Part shown: positions 8,551 to 16,330 of the stretch, piece after piece
Layout: each line of letters starts with the position of its first letter
Numbering within the stretch: the stretch's first letter is position 1
Origin: Halosolutus amylolyticus
GTDB taxonomy: Archaea; Halobacteriota; Halobacteria; Halobacteriales; Natrialbaceae
Length of the DNA: 64,000 nucleotides
NCBI RefSeq assembly: GCF_023566055.1
Contig: NZ_JALIQP010000002.1
Location: forward strand, 248,001 to 312,000
Direction: 5' to 3'
Notes under the pieces: model-generated
Database searches by the model: none
What the model was told of the DNA's origin: nothing
Seen by the model: the letters and a program-made list of their open reading frames with translations, nothing else
Position numbers and translations under genes: made by a program

Positions 8551-8793
8551 ATGACAGTCACCACGGACGACCTGGAACGGACCGATGCCGAGGTCCGCGT
8601 TCCACCAGCGATCGATGCCCCGCGAGCGAAACTCGTCTACCTCTGTCTCGACCTGCTCGGCGCGCAGACGGTCGACGATCTCCAGCGCGTCACGAACGTC
8701 CCGAAACTGAGCCTCTACAGCATCCTTCGACTGCTCGAGCGGGAGGACGTGGTTCGAACGGACGGCGACGAGTACCGGATCGCGGACGCGTGA
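8551..8793 (+). CDS. Small winged-helix DNA-binding protein
   Basis: An 80-residue protein (86 if the ATG at 8533 is used). The centre, LVYLCLDLLGAQTVDDLQRVTNVPKLSLYSILRLLEREDVVRTDGDEY, is a compact winged helix-turn-helix of the TrmB/MarR-like type seen in many short haloarchaeal regulators. No effector domain is present. The TATA-like box at 8520-8526 lies at leaderless distance from 8551. The target genes are unknown. A second small HTH gene of similar size is encoded 150 nt away on the opposite strand, convergent with this one. Confidence 0.82.
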   Translation: MTVTTDDLERTDAEVRVPPAIDAPRAKLVYLCLDLLGAQTVDDLQRVTNVPKLSLYSILRLLEREDVVRTDGDEYRIADA

Positions 8794-8948
8794 GGACCGG
8801 CGGCCTCGCGATCGGCCGCCGTGACGATCGACGATCGGGACACACAGTGACGAAGTGACGACCCGTTTTCGGCGAAACTCAGTCGCAAGAATCAGATCGA
8901 TACGGCCCCGCGTCGATCCGCTCGGGAACCGGCCGGTATCCGCCGCGC

Positions 8949-9170
8949 TCAATCGGCTGCCGTTCGGTCGGTGCGGACGCCCTCGGAGAGTGTATACGCC
9001 CCGCCGGTACACTGTCGGATCTCGCCGCTCCGCTGGAGTCGCTCACAGTGCCGTTCGACCGTCATCGGATGCGCGTCGAGCGAGGCCGCCAGGTCCGGAA
9101 CCGTCGCCGGCTGCGACTCGTCGAGGACGGCGAGGAGCAGTTCCCGATCGATCGTGTCGGAGTCTCCCAT
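8949..9170 (-). CDS. Small winged-helix DNA-binding protein
   Basis: A 73-residue protein starting MGDSDTIDRELLLAVLDE. The stretch QPATVPDLAASLDAHPMTVERHCERLQRSGEIRQCTGGAYTLSE is a typical winged helix-turn-helix with a beta wing. A longer frame begins at 9221, but the ATG at 9170 gives a start directly ahead of the domain, so I prefer it. No ligand domain is present. It faces the other small HTH gene at 8551. The two are not close copies of one another, so they are not a recent duplication. Confidence 0.8.
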   Translation of the reverse strand: MGDSDTIDRELLLAVLDESQPATVPDLAASLDAHPMTVERHCERLQRSGEIRQCTGGAYTLSEGVRTDRTAAD

Positions 9171-9252
9171 AGTGGTCTCGTTCGAGAGTTCTCGAAGACG
9201 ATCATCAACCGTTCGCCGCATTCCCAGTTGTCGAGAACGGTCCCGGCGTCCC

Positions 9253-9352
9253 GTCGACGATGGAGGGCGGCGATGGCGATAGCCGGTTCCGTCGACGATG
9301 GAGGGCGGCGATGGCGATAGCCGGTTCCGTCGACGATAGAGGGCGGCGATGG
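9253..9352. repeat. 38-bp direct tandem repeat, 2.6 copies
   Basis: Two exact head-to-tail copies of a 38-bp unit starting GTCGACGATGGAGGGCGGCG occupy 9253-9290 and 9291-9328. A third partial copy of 24 bases (one change, GATAGAGG for GATGGAGG) follows at 9329-9352. The array lies between the small HTH gene and the 3' end of the ArsA-type gene. The unit length is not a multiple of three, and neither strand gives a plausible protein. Confidence 0.9.
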
Positions 9353-9406
9353 TGACGTTCGATACCGCCTGCGACGACGGGGATGCCGACTACCGATCCC
9401 CGTCCG

Positions 9407-10582
9407 CTACCGGAGACAGGCCGCGACGACTTCGAGCATCCCTTCGCCGCGAACCTCGTCCGCGAACAGCGGGACGCGCCGCACGTCGGTTCCACGGAAG
9501 AGGTCCTGCGCTTCGGCGAGCGCGCTCTGCTGGACGTCCCAGCGTCGCTGGCAGAACTCGCAGTCGTCGAGGTTCGGTTGGAGAAACTCACCCTCGACGT
9601 CGTCGGCGACGTTCGAGAGCGGTTCCATAACCCGGTTGACGACGACGGTGCCGACCGGGATGTCGAACTCCCCGAGTTGCTGGCGCAGGCGCTTGGACTC
9701 CACCACGCTCATCTCTTCGGGCACCATGACGATCCGGAAATCGGTTCGAGTCGGATCGCTCAGTGCGGCCCGCAGTCGCTCGATCCGCTCGCGTAACTCC
9801 TGGAGGTCCTCGAGGTCCGCCTCCTCCTCGGGCGGTTCTTGCCCGCCGAACATCCCCTTCATCCCCTCGATCATCCCGCCGATCCGCTGGCGAAACTGGA
9901 GGATCCGGCCCATCATCGAATCCATCAGCTCGGGCAACTGGAGCAGTCGAAGCGTGTGGCCCGTCGGCGCCGTGTCGACGACGACCCGATCGAACCGATC
10001 GTCGTCCAGGTACTCGAGTAAGAGTTGCATCGCGGCGGCCTCGTCCGCGCCGGGCATCGCGCCGCCGAACACCGCGTCCATCGGCGATTCGTCGCCGAAC
10101 ATCTCGCCGAGTCCGCCGAGGGGTCCCGCATTGCCTTCGGCTCCGGGACCCGCGCCGGCGAAGGCCGCGTTCCCCTGCTCCATCGCGTGCTCGGGATCGA
10201 TCTCGGCCCCGTAGAGCGGGATGTCCTCGCGAATCCGACCCGGTTCGGCGGGAACGTTGGTCTCGAACGTATCCGACAGCGAGTGCGCGGGATCGGTCGA
10301 GACGACGAGCGTGCGGGTCCCCCCGCGAGCGCTGGCAAGCGCCGTCGCGGCCGCCATCGTGGTCTTTCCGACGCCGCCCTTCCCGCCGTAGAGCACGTAC
10401 TCCGGGCCGTCGATCGGCTCGTCGGATGGTTCGACGTCGATTCGTTCGCGGTCACCGGTCTCCTCGACGGAGTCCGTCGGCGTCACTTCGATCGTGTGTG
10501 CGCCCTCGTCCGCGTCCGCCTCGCCGCCGCTCGACCCGTCCGCATCCTCCTCGTCGGCCGCCGCGACGTCGATTCCACTCAT
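9407..10582 (-). CDS. ArsA/Get3-type ATPase
   Basis: A 391-residue ATPase with the deviant Walker A GGKGGVGKTT at 66-75, the switch motif STDPAHSLSDTF, VVVDTAPTGHTLRLLQLPE (switch II and the A-loop region), and a CEFC pair at about 341-344. The single ATPase domain and the CxxC are features of Get3, the tail-anchored-protein targeting factor, as well as of some arsenite pump ATPases. A Met-rich insert (GMIEGMKGMFGG) lies where Get3 proteins hold their client-binding helices. The first 60 residues are a very acidic extension. No arsenic genes lie nearby, so a protein-targeting or chaperone role is more likely than arsenite export; that is inference. Confidence 0.93.
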   Translation of the reverse strand: MSGIDVAAADEEDADGSSGGEADADEGAHTIEVTPTDSVEETGDRERIDVEPSDEPIDGPEYVLYGGKGGVGKTTMAAATALASARGGTRTLVVSTDPAHSLSDTFETNVPAEPGRIREDIPLYGAEIDPEHAMEQGNAAFAGAGPGAEGNAGPLGGLGEMFGDESPMDAVFGGAMPGADEAAAMQLLLEYLDDDRFDRVVVDTAPTGHTLRLLQLPELMDSMMGRILQFRQRIGGMIEGMKGMFGGQEPPEEEADLEDLQELRERIERLRAALSDPTRTDFRIVMVPEEMSVVESKRLRQQLGEFDIPVGTVVVNRVMEPLSNVADDVEGEFLQPNLDDCEFCQRRWDVQQSALAEAQDLFRGTDVRRVPLFADEVRGEGMLEVVAACLR

Positions 10583-10732
10583 GCGGCTCGATTCCCGGTC
10601 CGGACAGGAGTATTCGTCGGTCCGATCCGATCGGTTCGCGGCGCTCGTCCACGACCTAGTATGTGATTATATATTCTGCTGAACTAGGATCGTACCTTAC
10701 CCATTGCTGAATTTAAGAACTATCCTTATATA

Positions 10733-10739
10733 CGAGGAC
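10733..10739 (+). promoter_or_regulatory. TATA-like box in the 10583-10799 divergent region
   Basis: TTATATA in an AT-rich stretch (10660-10740) between the divergent ArsA-type and zinc-ribbon genes. Its distance to the ATG at 10800 implies a leader of about 35 nt for that gene. The AT-rich block at 10663-10680 (TGTGATTATATATTCTGC) could serve the minus-strand gene. Confidence 0.4.
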
Positions 10740-10799
10740 GGTGTCGATTCGGATGACTACCGATGGCCGCGAGCCGGCCGATATGCACCCACAGCACCC

Positions 10800-11054
10800 A
10801 TGACACCCCAGCTCACACGGCGACCTGCGGACGAACCGGCGAACCGAACGGCGACCGATCCCTTCCCCTACGGGTCCGATCGGACCGGGTTCCTCCTGAC
10901 GGCGACGGCCCGCGGTGTGCTTCGATCGCGAGAGCCGGCCGGCCCGATCGGCGCTGCCGGCTCGACGGACTGTCCGAACTGTAGCGGCGAGACGATCGAC
11001 GGTGCGGGACTGTTCGCCTGCACGGACTGCGAGTGGACCGGGACGCTCCGCTAG
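10800..11054 (+). CDS. Small C-terminal zinc-ribbon protein
   Basis: An 84-residue protein. The last 27 residues form a treble-type zinc ribbon: CPNC, then a hydrophobic turn, then CTDCEWTG. The first half is Pro/Arg/Thr rich and reads RTGFLLTATARGVLRSRE before the ribbon. I chose the ATG at 10800 because sequence before it is not protein-like. Proteins with a short acidic front and a CxxC...CxxC end are numerous in haloarchaea and mostly unstudied. They may bind nucleic acid or other proteins. No operon partner is evident; the next gene starts 120 nt downstream. Confidence 0.65.
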   Translation: MTPQLTRRPADEPANRTATDPFPYGSDRTGFLLTATARGVLRSREPAGPIGAAGSTDCPNCSGETIDGAGLFACTDCEWTGTLR

Positions 11055-11174
11055 CGCGCGAACGGCAGGCTCACGTCGACGTCCGGGCCAAGGGTCGTGG
11101 GTCGATGACGGGGGTACCAGTGGGCCTGTGGAAAACGACCACAGCGTTATCCCGATCATTCCCGTGTAGACAGT

Positions 11175-11540
11175 ATGGGAGACACCAGAAAGGGGCGAGA
11201 CAAGCAGGCCCGCGACGCGGAGAACCGCCAGCGAGAGCGGGAACTCGAAGAGGCGCGTGAGCGGGCCGACGAAGCCGAACCGCGTGACGAAGCGGAAGAG
11301 GCGGACGACGATCCGAACGCTTCTCGCGAGTGTCACCGACGCGGCTGCACCGAGCCGGCGACGTTCCGCGTCCTCGAACGGTACCAGGAAGAGACCGGAC
11401 AGGGGGCCGTCGAGGCGGAGGCCGCCCTGTGTCGTGACCACACCGCCGAAGAGAGTCCAACGAACCTCGATGGCGTCTACGCCGACTACGTATTTCGGGT
11501 CGTCCCCATTCTGGGGACGGGAACCACCGACGTCGCCTGA
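11175..11540 (+). CDS. Acidic coiled-coil protein with Cys/His cluster, unknown function
   Basis: A 121-residue protein. Residues 1-50 are a highly charged helix (RQRERELEEARERADEAE) likely to form a coiled coil. The second half has CHRRGCTEPATFRVLERYQEE and AALCRDHTAEE. The spacing C-x4-C ... C-x2-H resembles haloarchaeal zinc-binding modules, where the end reads VALCRDH or similar. It finishes with VFRVVPILGTG. No catalytic motif is seen. An ATG preceded by a TATG-containing AT-rich segment was chosen. It sits between a zinc-ribbon gene and a Usp-like gene with no clear functional link. Confidence 0.75.
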   Translation: MGDTRKGRDKQARDAENRQRERELEEARERADEAEPRDEAEEADDDPNASRECHRRGCTEPATFRVLERYQEETGQGAVEAEAALCRDHTAEESPTNLDGVYADYVFRVVPILGTGTTDVA

Positions 11541-11593
11541 GGTTCCGGTTTGCGGGAGGTGGGATTGATATGCTCGGCGGGTGTATATGTACC

Positions 11594-12001
11594 GTGACCC
11601 GGACTGCGTTGCTGGTGCCGATCCGCTATCCGCCGAACACGGCCAGCGTGGAGACGGTAACCCACGCGATCGACCTCGCCGAGGGGTTCGACGATGTCCA
11701 CCTGTTCATCCTGCACGTGAACGTCCTCCACCGGGGCGAGGACGTCGATCGAACCGAACTCCGTCAGGCGGTCGAAGACGAGATCGACCCGCTCGCAAAC
11801 GCGACCTGTCACGTCCGGGATGCGTACCTGATCGAGAACGCGATTCTCGACGAGGCAGCCCAGCAGGACGTCGATTACGTCGTCATCGGGGAATCGATGC
11901 GGGCGCGCTGGCGCCAGCTGCTGGCCGACCGCCTCGGCGTCGGCATCGACCTCGAAGCCGCCCTCCACGGCCGGCTGAACGCCGAACTCGTCGTCAGTTG
12001 A
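11594..12001 (+). CDS. Universal-stress-protein-like (UspA fold) protein
   Basis: A 135-residue protein using the GTG at 11594; an upstream ATG at 11570 is in frame but adds only MLGGCICT, which does not fit the fold. It begins TRTALLVPIRYPPNTAS, the first strand of the Usp/HUP fold, and ends with DYVVIGES and NAELVV, the usual last strands. The ATP-binding loop G-x2-G-x9-GS of UspA is not present: the region after IGES reads MRARWRQLLADRLG. It may therefore be a non-nucleotide-binding member. Expression and partner are unknown. It is 22 nt from the convergent aminotransferase gene. Confidence 0.8.
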   Translation: MTRTALLVPIRYPPNTASVETVTHAIDLAEGFDDVHLFILHVNVLHRGEDVDRTELRQAVEDEIDPLANATCHVRDAYLIENAILDEAAQQDVDYVVIGESMRARWRQLLADRLGVGIDLEAALHGRLNAELVVS

Positions 12002-12022
12002 CGCCCGGGCGAATCGACGCCG

Positions 12023-13123
12023 CTACTCGAAGTACGACGCGAGCCGATCGGCCGCCTCCTCGACGCGCGGCGTGACGAGCGCGAACCGGAGCCAGTCGCG
12101 CCGCGAGTCGCCGAACGCCTCGCCGGGCATCCCGGCCACGCCGGCCTCGTCGACCAGTTTCTCGACGTTCTCGAGGGTTCCGGGATAGCCGTCGAACCGC
12201 GCCATCACGTAGAACGCGCCCTGCGGCGTGGTGTACTCCGCGCCCGCTGCGTCGAGCGCGTCGGTGAACGTTTCGACCCGATCGGCGAGCAGGGCCCGAT
12301 TGCGCTCGTAGTAGTCGGGGCCGGTCTCGCGCAACGCCCGAAGGACGGCGTACTGGGCCGGTCGACTCCCGGCGACGTTGACCAGCATGTGGCGGCTCCT
12401 GGCGTTCTCGACGAGGTGTGGCGGGAAGACCGCGTAACCGACACGGAAGCCGGTGATCGCCAGCGACTTCGAGAACGCGTTGGTGACGATCCGGTGGTCC
12501 GAGTCGAACCGGAGCGCGCTCGTGAACCGGCCCGAGAGGTCGTAGTGGTCGTACACCTCGTCGCTGACCAGAATCGCGTCGTACTCCTCGGCGATCGCCA
12601 CGAGTTCCCGGATCGTCTCCTCGGGGTAGACCGCTCCCGTCGGGTTGTTCGGCGAGTTGGCCACGATCGCGGCCGTCTCCTCGCTCGCGGCCGCCCGGAC
12701 GTCGGCCGGATCGAGCTGTCCCTCCTCGTCGGCCGCCACGTACGACTGCGTCCCCCCGAGCATCGTCGTCTTGCCAGGATAGTAGGAGTAGACCGGGTCC
12801 GTGAGCAGGATCTCGCGGCCCCGATCGCGCTCGAGTGCGCGCGCCATCGCGAGGTAGTTCGCCTCGCCGGCCCCGTTCGTGATCACGACCTGCTCGACGT
12901 CCACCCCGCGCCGTGCGGCGATCTCCTCGCGCAATTCACGGAGCCCCGCGCTCGGCGGGTACTGGAACCGATCGGGATCGAAGTCGGCGTACTCGCGCAG
13001 TCCATCCCGGAGCGCCTCCGGGGGCTCCCAGTCGGGGTTGCCACTCACCATGTCGACGACGTCGCGGTCCGCCTGGGCCGCGTACTCCATCACGTGGAAG
13101 AACAGCGGCGTCTCGTACTCCAT
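12023..13123 (-). CDS. Class I/II PLP-dependent aminotransferase
   Basis: A 366-residue fold-type I aminotransferase. Visible family features are MVSGNPDWEPP near the start, QYPPSAGLRELREEIAARR, NGAGEANYLAMARA, the aspartate/asparagine motif ANSPNNPTGAVYP, VSDEVYDHY, and the PLP lysine in TNAFSKSLAITGFRVGY. Enzymes of this type transfer amino groups from aspartate, alanine or aromatic amino acids to 2-oxo acids; the exact substrate is not visible. A frame running through to 14014 covers the cinA gene on the other strand and is not real. The ATG at 13123 gives the standard length. It is convergent with the Usp-like gene and divergent from cinA. Confidence 0.95.
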   Translation of the reverse strand: MEYETPLFFHVMEYAAQADRDVVDMVSGNPDWEPPEALRDGLREYADFDPDRFQYPPSAGLRELREEIAARRGVDVEQVVITNGAGEANYLAMARALERDRGREILLTDPVYSYYPGKTTMLGGTQSYVAADEEGQLDPADVRAAASEETAAIVANSPNNPTGAVYPEETIRELVAIAEEYDAILVSDEVYDHYDLSGRFTSALRFDSDHRIVTNAFSKSLAITGFRVGYAVFPPHLVENARSRHMLVNVAGSRPAQYAVLRALRETGPDYYERNRALLADRVETFTDALDAAGAEYTTPQGAFYVMARFDGYPGTLENVEKLVDEAGVAGMPGEAFGDSRRDWLRFALVTPRVEEAADRLASYFE

Positions 13124-13222
13124 ACGCAGTAGTGGGCGGGCCGGAACCGTCGTTCTTTCGTCACGCGCCGACCCGTCAGTACCACCCCCCGCGCTTACAT
13201 CGACGGCGCGTCGAGGGGACGT

Positions 13223-13750
13223 ATGAACGACGACATCGATCGCGACCAGCCGATGGACGTCGCCGACGCGCTCAGAGGACGCGAGGAGACGCTGGCCGTC
13301 GCGGAGTCCTGCACCGGCGGGCTGATCGGCGCGGCGATCACCGCCGTACCGGGCGCGAGCGACTACTTCGATTCGGGACTGACGACCTACTCGTACGACG
13401 CCAAGCGCCACCACCTCGGCGTCAGTCGCGAGGCGCTCGACGAACACGGGGCCGTCTCCGAACCCGTCGCGCGGGAGATGGCCCGCGGCGTCCGAGACGT
13501 GGCGGACGTCACGTGGGGGGTCGCGACCACCGGCATCGCGGGGCCGACCGGCGGCACCGACGAGAACCCCGTGGGCACCGTCTACATCGGCGTCGCCTAC
13601 GCCGGGCCGTGGGGGACGGAGACCTCCACCTGCACCGTCTCTCGCTACGTGTTCGACGGCGATCGGGCCGCGGTCCGGGCGAAAACGGTCGATCGGGCGC
13701 TCGCAGATCTGCTCGATGCGATCGAATCCGTCGATCGATCGGCGGACTGA
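13223..13750 (+). CDS. cinA: CinA-family nicotinamide-nucleotide amidohydrolase
   Basis: A 175-residue protein consisting of the CinA C-terminal domain only. It hydrolyses nicotinamide mononucleotide to nicotinate mononucleotide in the pyridine nucleotide salvage cycle in characterised members (PncC). The motifs AVAESCTGGLIGAAIT, GGLTTYSYDAKRHHLGV-like segment (here SGLTTYSYD), GAVSEPVAREMA, and ATTGIAGPTGGT are all present. The bacterial N-terminal molybdopterin-binding-like domain is absent, as is normal for archaeal stand-alone versions. A 100-nt gap separates it from the divergent aminotransferase gene. Confidence 0.93.
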   Translation: MNDDIDRDQPMDVADALRGREETLAVAESCTGGLIGAAITAVPGASDYFDSGLTTYSYDAKRHHLGVSREALDEHGAVSEPVAREMARGVRDVADVTWGVATTGIAGPTGGTDENPVGTVYIGVAYAGPWGTETSTCTVSRYVFDGDRAAVRAKTVDRALADLLDAIESVDRSAD

Positions 13751-13792
13751 GGAGCGCGTCCCTATCAGTTCGACCGAGAGACAGGACGGAGA

Positions 13793-13801
13793 GAAACTTA
13801 T
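13793..13801 (+). promoter_or_regulatory. TATA-like box before 13830
   Basis: AAACTTATT lies 29-37 nt ahead of the GTG at 13830, compatible with a leaderless transcript. Confidence 0.4.
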
Positions 13802-13829
13802 TCGGCAGTCGACTGTCCAGTAGTCGAAC

Positions 13830-14315
13830 GTGAACAAGAAAGGACACGTTCTCAATGCCGTACTGCTGAGTATCGGCCTGGGGTATCTGCTCGAACCGGC
13901 CGGCGATCTGGCGACGTTCGAGACGATCGTCGCGATCGGCGTCCCGGTCACGCTCGGCGCGCTCTTTCCCGACGTCGACACGGCGTTCGGGAAACACCGG
14001 AAGACGCTGCACAACCTGCCGATCCTCGTCGGTTTCGTCGCCTTTCCCTACGTCTTCGGTAATCTCGAGTACGTCTGGATCGGAATTTTGACCCACTACG
14101 TGCTGGACGTCGCCGGCAGCAAACGGGGAATCGCGCTGTTTTACCCGGTCTGGAAGAAGGAGTTCGGGCTTCCGGTCGGGGTGACCGTCAGCAGCAAACA
14201 CGCGAATCTCATGACCGTCGCCGTCACGTTCGGTGAACTGCTGCTCGTCGCCGCGATCGTCGTCCAGCTTCCGCGGTGGGGCTTCGAACTGGGCCGCCTG
14301 ACGATCGGCGCGTAG
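13830..14315 (+). CDS. Membrane-bound metal-dependent hydrolase-like protein (YdjM/DUF457 type)
   Basis: A 161-residue integral membrane protein starting at a GTG. It opens with NKKGHVLNAVLL, whose His is the family's first conserved residue, followed by about four hydrophobic segments. LGALFPDVDTAFGKHRKTLHNL carries the PDxD and HR...LH signature of the YdjM family, and GILTHYVLDVAGSKRGIALFYPVW holds the third motif (HxxLD). Proteins of this family are annotated as membrane-bound metal-dependent hydrolases, but the true substrate is unknown. The stop codon is followed after 3 nt by the palindromic repeat at 14319, and the next gene converges on it. Confidence 0.9.
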   Translation: MNKKGHVLNAVLLSIGLGYLLEPAGDLATFETIVAIGVPVTLGALFPDVDTAFGKHRKTLHNLPILVGFVAFPYVFGNLEYVWIGILTHYVLDVAGSKRGIALFYPVWKKEFGLPVGVTVSSKHANLMTVAVTFGELLLVAAIVVQLPRWGFELGRLTIGA

Positions 14316-14318
14316 GTC

Positions 14319-14400
14319 ATACGGTTTCCTGTACGTCAGTTCCGGCGCAACCGCGACCCGGGCGGCGGTTGCGCCGGTACATCGGTACAGCAATCCGTAT
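14319..14400. repeat. Palindromic interspersed repeat, copy A
   Basis: An 82-bp imperfect palindrome. Outer arms ATACGGTTTCCTGTAC and GTACAGCAATCCGTAT pair with two mismatches. Inner arms CCGGCGCAACCGC (14342-14354) and GCGGTTGCGCCGG (14365-14377) pair perfectly around a 10-base loop. The reverse complement of this copy matches the copy at 20511-20591 along its whole length with few changes. It fills nearly all of the space between two convergent genes, and its last base is also the last base of the GNAT gene's stop codon. Confidence 0.92.
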
Positions 14401-15131
14401 CAGATCTCGTAGGCCATCATCACCTCGTCGACGTGCTCGCCGTCGATCGTGTAGTGGTTCCGGCGGATGGCCTCCGTGTCCCAGCCGTGCATCGTCAGGA
14501 ACTCGAGCGCGCCGTCGTTGACGACCGGAATGCTGTTGTAGACTTTCCGGTAGCCGTTGGCCTCGGCCCACTCGATCCCGCGGGCGAGCAGTTTGCCCCC
14601 GATCCCGTGGCCCCGATGAGTCTCCTTCACGCCGACGGTTTGCTGGGCGGTTCCCCGGACTTGCTCGACCTGTGGCAGATCGAGGTGGGTCCACCCGACG
14701 ACGTCGCCGGCGACGGTCGCCACGAAGAACATCCGCGATTTGACGGTGTTGTGCCTGTTCACCGCGTTCTCGTAGAGAAGTTCCTCGGCGATCGTCTCGG
14801 CGACGACGTACGTCTCCTCCGCCGTCACGTCCCGGATCGTCTCGACGAGTCCCTCGAAGTCCCGCTGGCGCGCCGGCCGGATCGTGAACTCGAAGCCGTT
14901 CTCCTCGTACGTCTCGATGGCACCGAACTCGAGAGCGAGCTGTAGCGTCCCGTCGTCCTCCCTGAGATAGCCGTCGGCCGTCAGCGCGTCGAGGTGCGTT
15001 TCGAATTCCGACGTCGGCAATTCGACGATCTCCCGGAGTTTGTGCCGTTTCACGGTCCCGTGCCGTTCCACGTACTCGTAGATGCGTTTGCGGTCCTCCG
15101 ACGAGAACGCCGGTCGCTCAATCGCGCCCAT
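14400..15131 (-). CDS. GNAT N-acetyltransferase with N-terminal winged helix
   Basis: A 243-residue two-domain protein. Residues 1-70 (RKRIYEYVERHGTVKRHKLREIVELPTSEFETHLDALTADGYLRED) form a winged helix; residues 80-243 form a GNAT domain with FTIRPARQRDFEGLVE, the acetyl-CoA loop QTVGVKETHRGHGIGGKLL, and the NSIPVVNDGALEFLTMHGWD segment typical of the last strands. The combination suggests a DNA-bound or regulated acetyltransferase, but the acceptor is unknown. The stop codon overlaps the end of the palindromic repeat by one base. The gene is convergent with the membrane hydrolase gene. Confidence 0.93.
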   Translation of the reverse strand: MGAIERPAFSSEDRKRIYEYVERHGTVKRHKLREIVELPTSEFETHLDALTADGYLREDDGTLQLALEFGAIETYEENGFEFTIRPARQRDFEGLVETIRDVTAEETYVVAETIAEELLYENAVNRHNTVKSRMFFVATVAGDVVGWTHLDLPQVEQVRGTAQQTVGVKETHRGHGIGGKLLARGIEWAEANGYRKVYNSIPVVNDGALEFLTMHGWDTEAIRRNHYTIDGEHVDEVMMAYEI

Positions 15132-15297
15132 AGACGGCGTACGACGACGAGTCGCTTAGAGTTTGTCTATTGGTACCCACCAGCACAGTACAGCGACGCC
15201 GGTCACAGCGGCTGGCGACGTCGAGCGGGAACGAAACGGAGACCGTCGATCGATCGGTGCGAGAACTCTCGGGCGAGGACGACTGGCCGAGCCCGAA

Positions 15298-16206
15298 TCA
15301 GCGGCGGTTCGGCGTCCACTCCTCGCACGCGTCCATGTCGTCCATCGCGGACTCGTGACGGGCACAGTAGGGGACCATTCCCGACGAGGACCGGACGTAC
15401 TCGAAGTGACTGCAGTTGCCACAGTAGCGATCGGCCGGCTCGCTCGCCGACTCCGGCGGGTCGACGATTTCCGCGTCCCGGCCGTCGCCGTCGCGATCGA
15501 TCGGCGACGAAATGTCCGCCGTCGTGGAACCGCCGTCGCTGGTCGCCGCGCCGGCGACGGCCGCGGCGTTCGATCGGCGGCCCGAGGACGCGTTCGTCTG
15601 CGTCTCCACGTCGCCGTCGGGCGTTCCGCCGAGGAATCCCACGCCGCCGACGCCGGTCGCGTCGTCGCTCTCGTCGACCTCGACGACCGTCTGGTTGCGT
15701 CGGGTCACGTTCATCTCGAGCATGCCGCCGGGGTCGTTCCGGGTCTTGAAGTTGACGACGGCGGTGAACAGACACCAGACAGCGGTCACGAGCCCGAGCA
15801 GGTAGATGGCGGAGACTTCCAGGGTGAGTTCCTGACCGAATCCGCGCCAGTGGTGCGGATAGGCGTGCCAGAAGAGGGCGACGCCGAGCAGGCAGAGGCT
15901 CGCGCTGATCGCGGCGGCCGCGAGCACGCGCCGACCCGCCGGCAACACGACGAAGACGCCGACGAGCGCGACCGGGACGCCGAGACCGGCGAGGACGCCG
16001 GCGACGCGCACGGCAGCGTAGTGGTCGGCCATCTCCCACGCGGTGAGTTCGACCACGTACCCCCCGAACGGGTCGGTCGTCGCCACGAGCACGGCCACGA
16101 CAGCGAGTATCGCACCGAGGCAGACGAGGGCCGTCCCCGCGTACAGCCGCCGGAGGCTCGCTCCCTCCCGTGCGGCCCCGTCGTAAACCTCCGTCAGGCT
16201 AGTCAT
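15298..16206 (-). CDS. Haloarchaeal four-helix membrane protein with Cys-rich end
   Basis: A 302-residue protein. I use the ATG at 16206; an ATG nine codons further upstream adds only WAEREYDR. The first half has about four hydrophobic helices (AGTALVCLGAILAVVAVLVATT, VLAGLGVPVALVGVFVVL, AAAAISASLCLLGVALFW, AIYLLGLVTAVWCLFTAVVNF). Then follows NFKTRNDPGGMLEMNVTRRNQTVVEVDE, a long acidic low-complexity linker, and a Cys-rich C-terminal unit: CGNCSHFEYV...YCARHE...CEEW. The last part looks like a zinc-binding module on the cytoplasmic side. The function is unknown. I recall this layout as a conserved haloarchaeal family. Confidence 0.85.
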   Translation of the reverse strand: MTSLTEVYDGAAREGASLRRLYAGTALVCLGAILAVVAVLVATTDPFGGYVVELTAWEMADHYAAVRVAGVLAGLGVPVALVGVFVVLPAGRRVLAAAAISASLCLLGVALFWHAYPHHWRGFGQELTLEVSAIYLLGLVTAVWCLFTAVVNFKTRNDPGGMLEMNVTRRNQTVVEVDESDDATGVGGVGFLGGTPDGDVETQTNASSGRRSNAAAVAGAATSDGGSTTADISSPIDRDGDGRDAEIVDPPESASEPADRYCGNCSHFEYVRSSSGMVPYCARHESAMDDMDACEEWTPNRR

Positions 16207-16330
16207 GCGATCGTATTCACGCTCGGCCCACAAAACGGTATGTCAGACATATTTCGTCAAAGAGAGAGGATCGGTCCGATCGATCCCCGGAAACGAAAGC
16301 TTGAATCGCCACGCTCGAGAACCACTGCCT

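Noticed and set aside
9253-9352. Possible short CRISPR array
   Set aside because: The units are joined head to tail without unique spacers between repeats, and there are no cas genes.
12023-14014. A 663-codon minus-strand frame ending in the aminotransferase
   Set aside because: It covers cinA on the other strand; the high GC content and codon bias generate long open frames opposite real genes. The ATG at 13123 fits the family.
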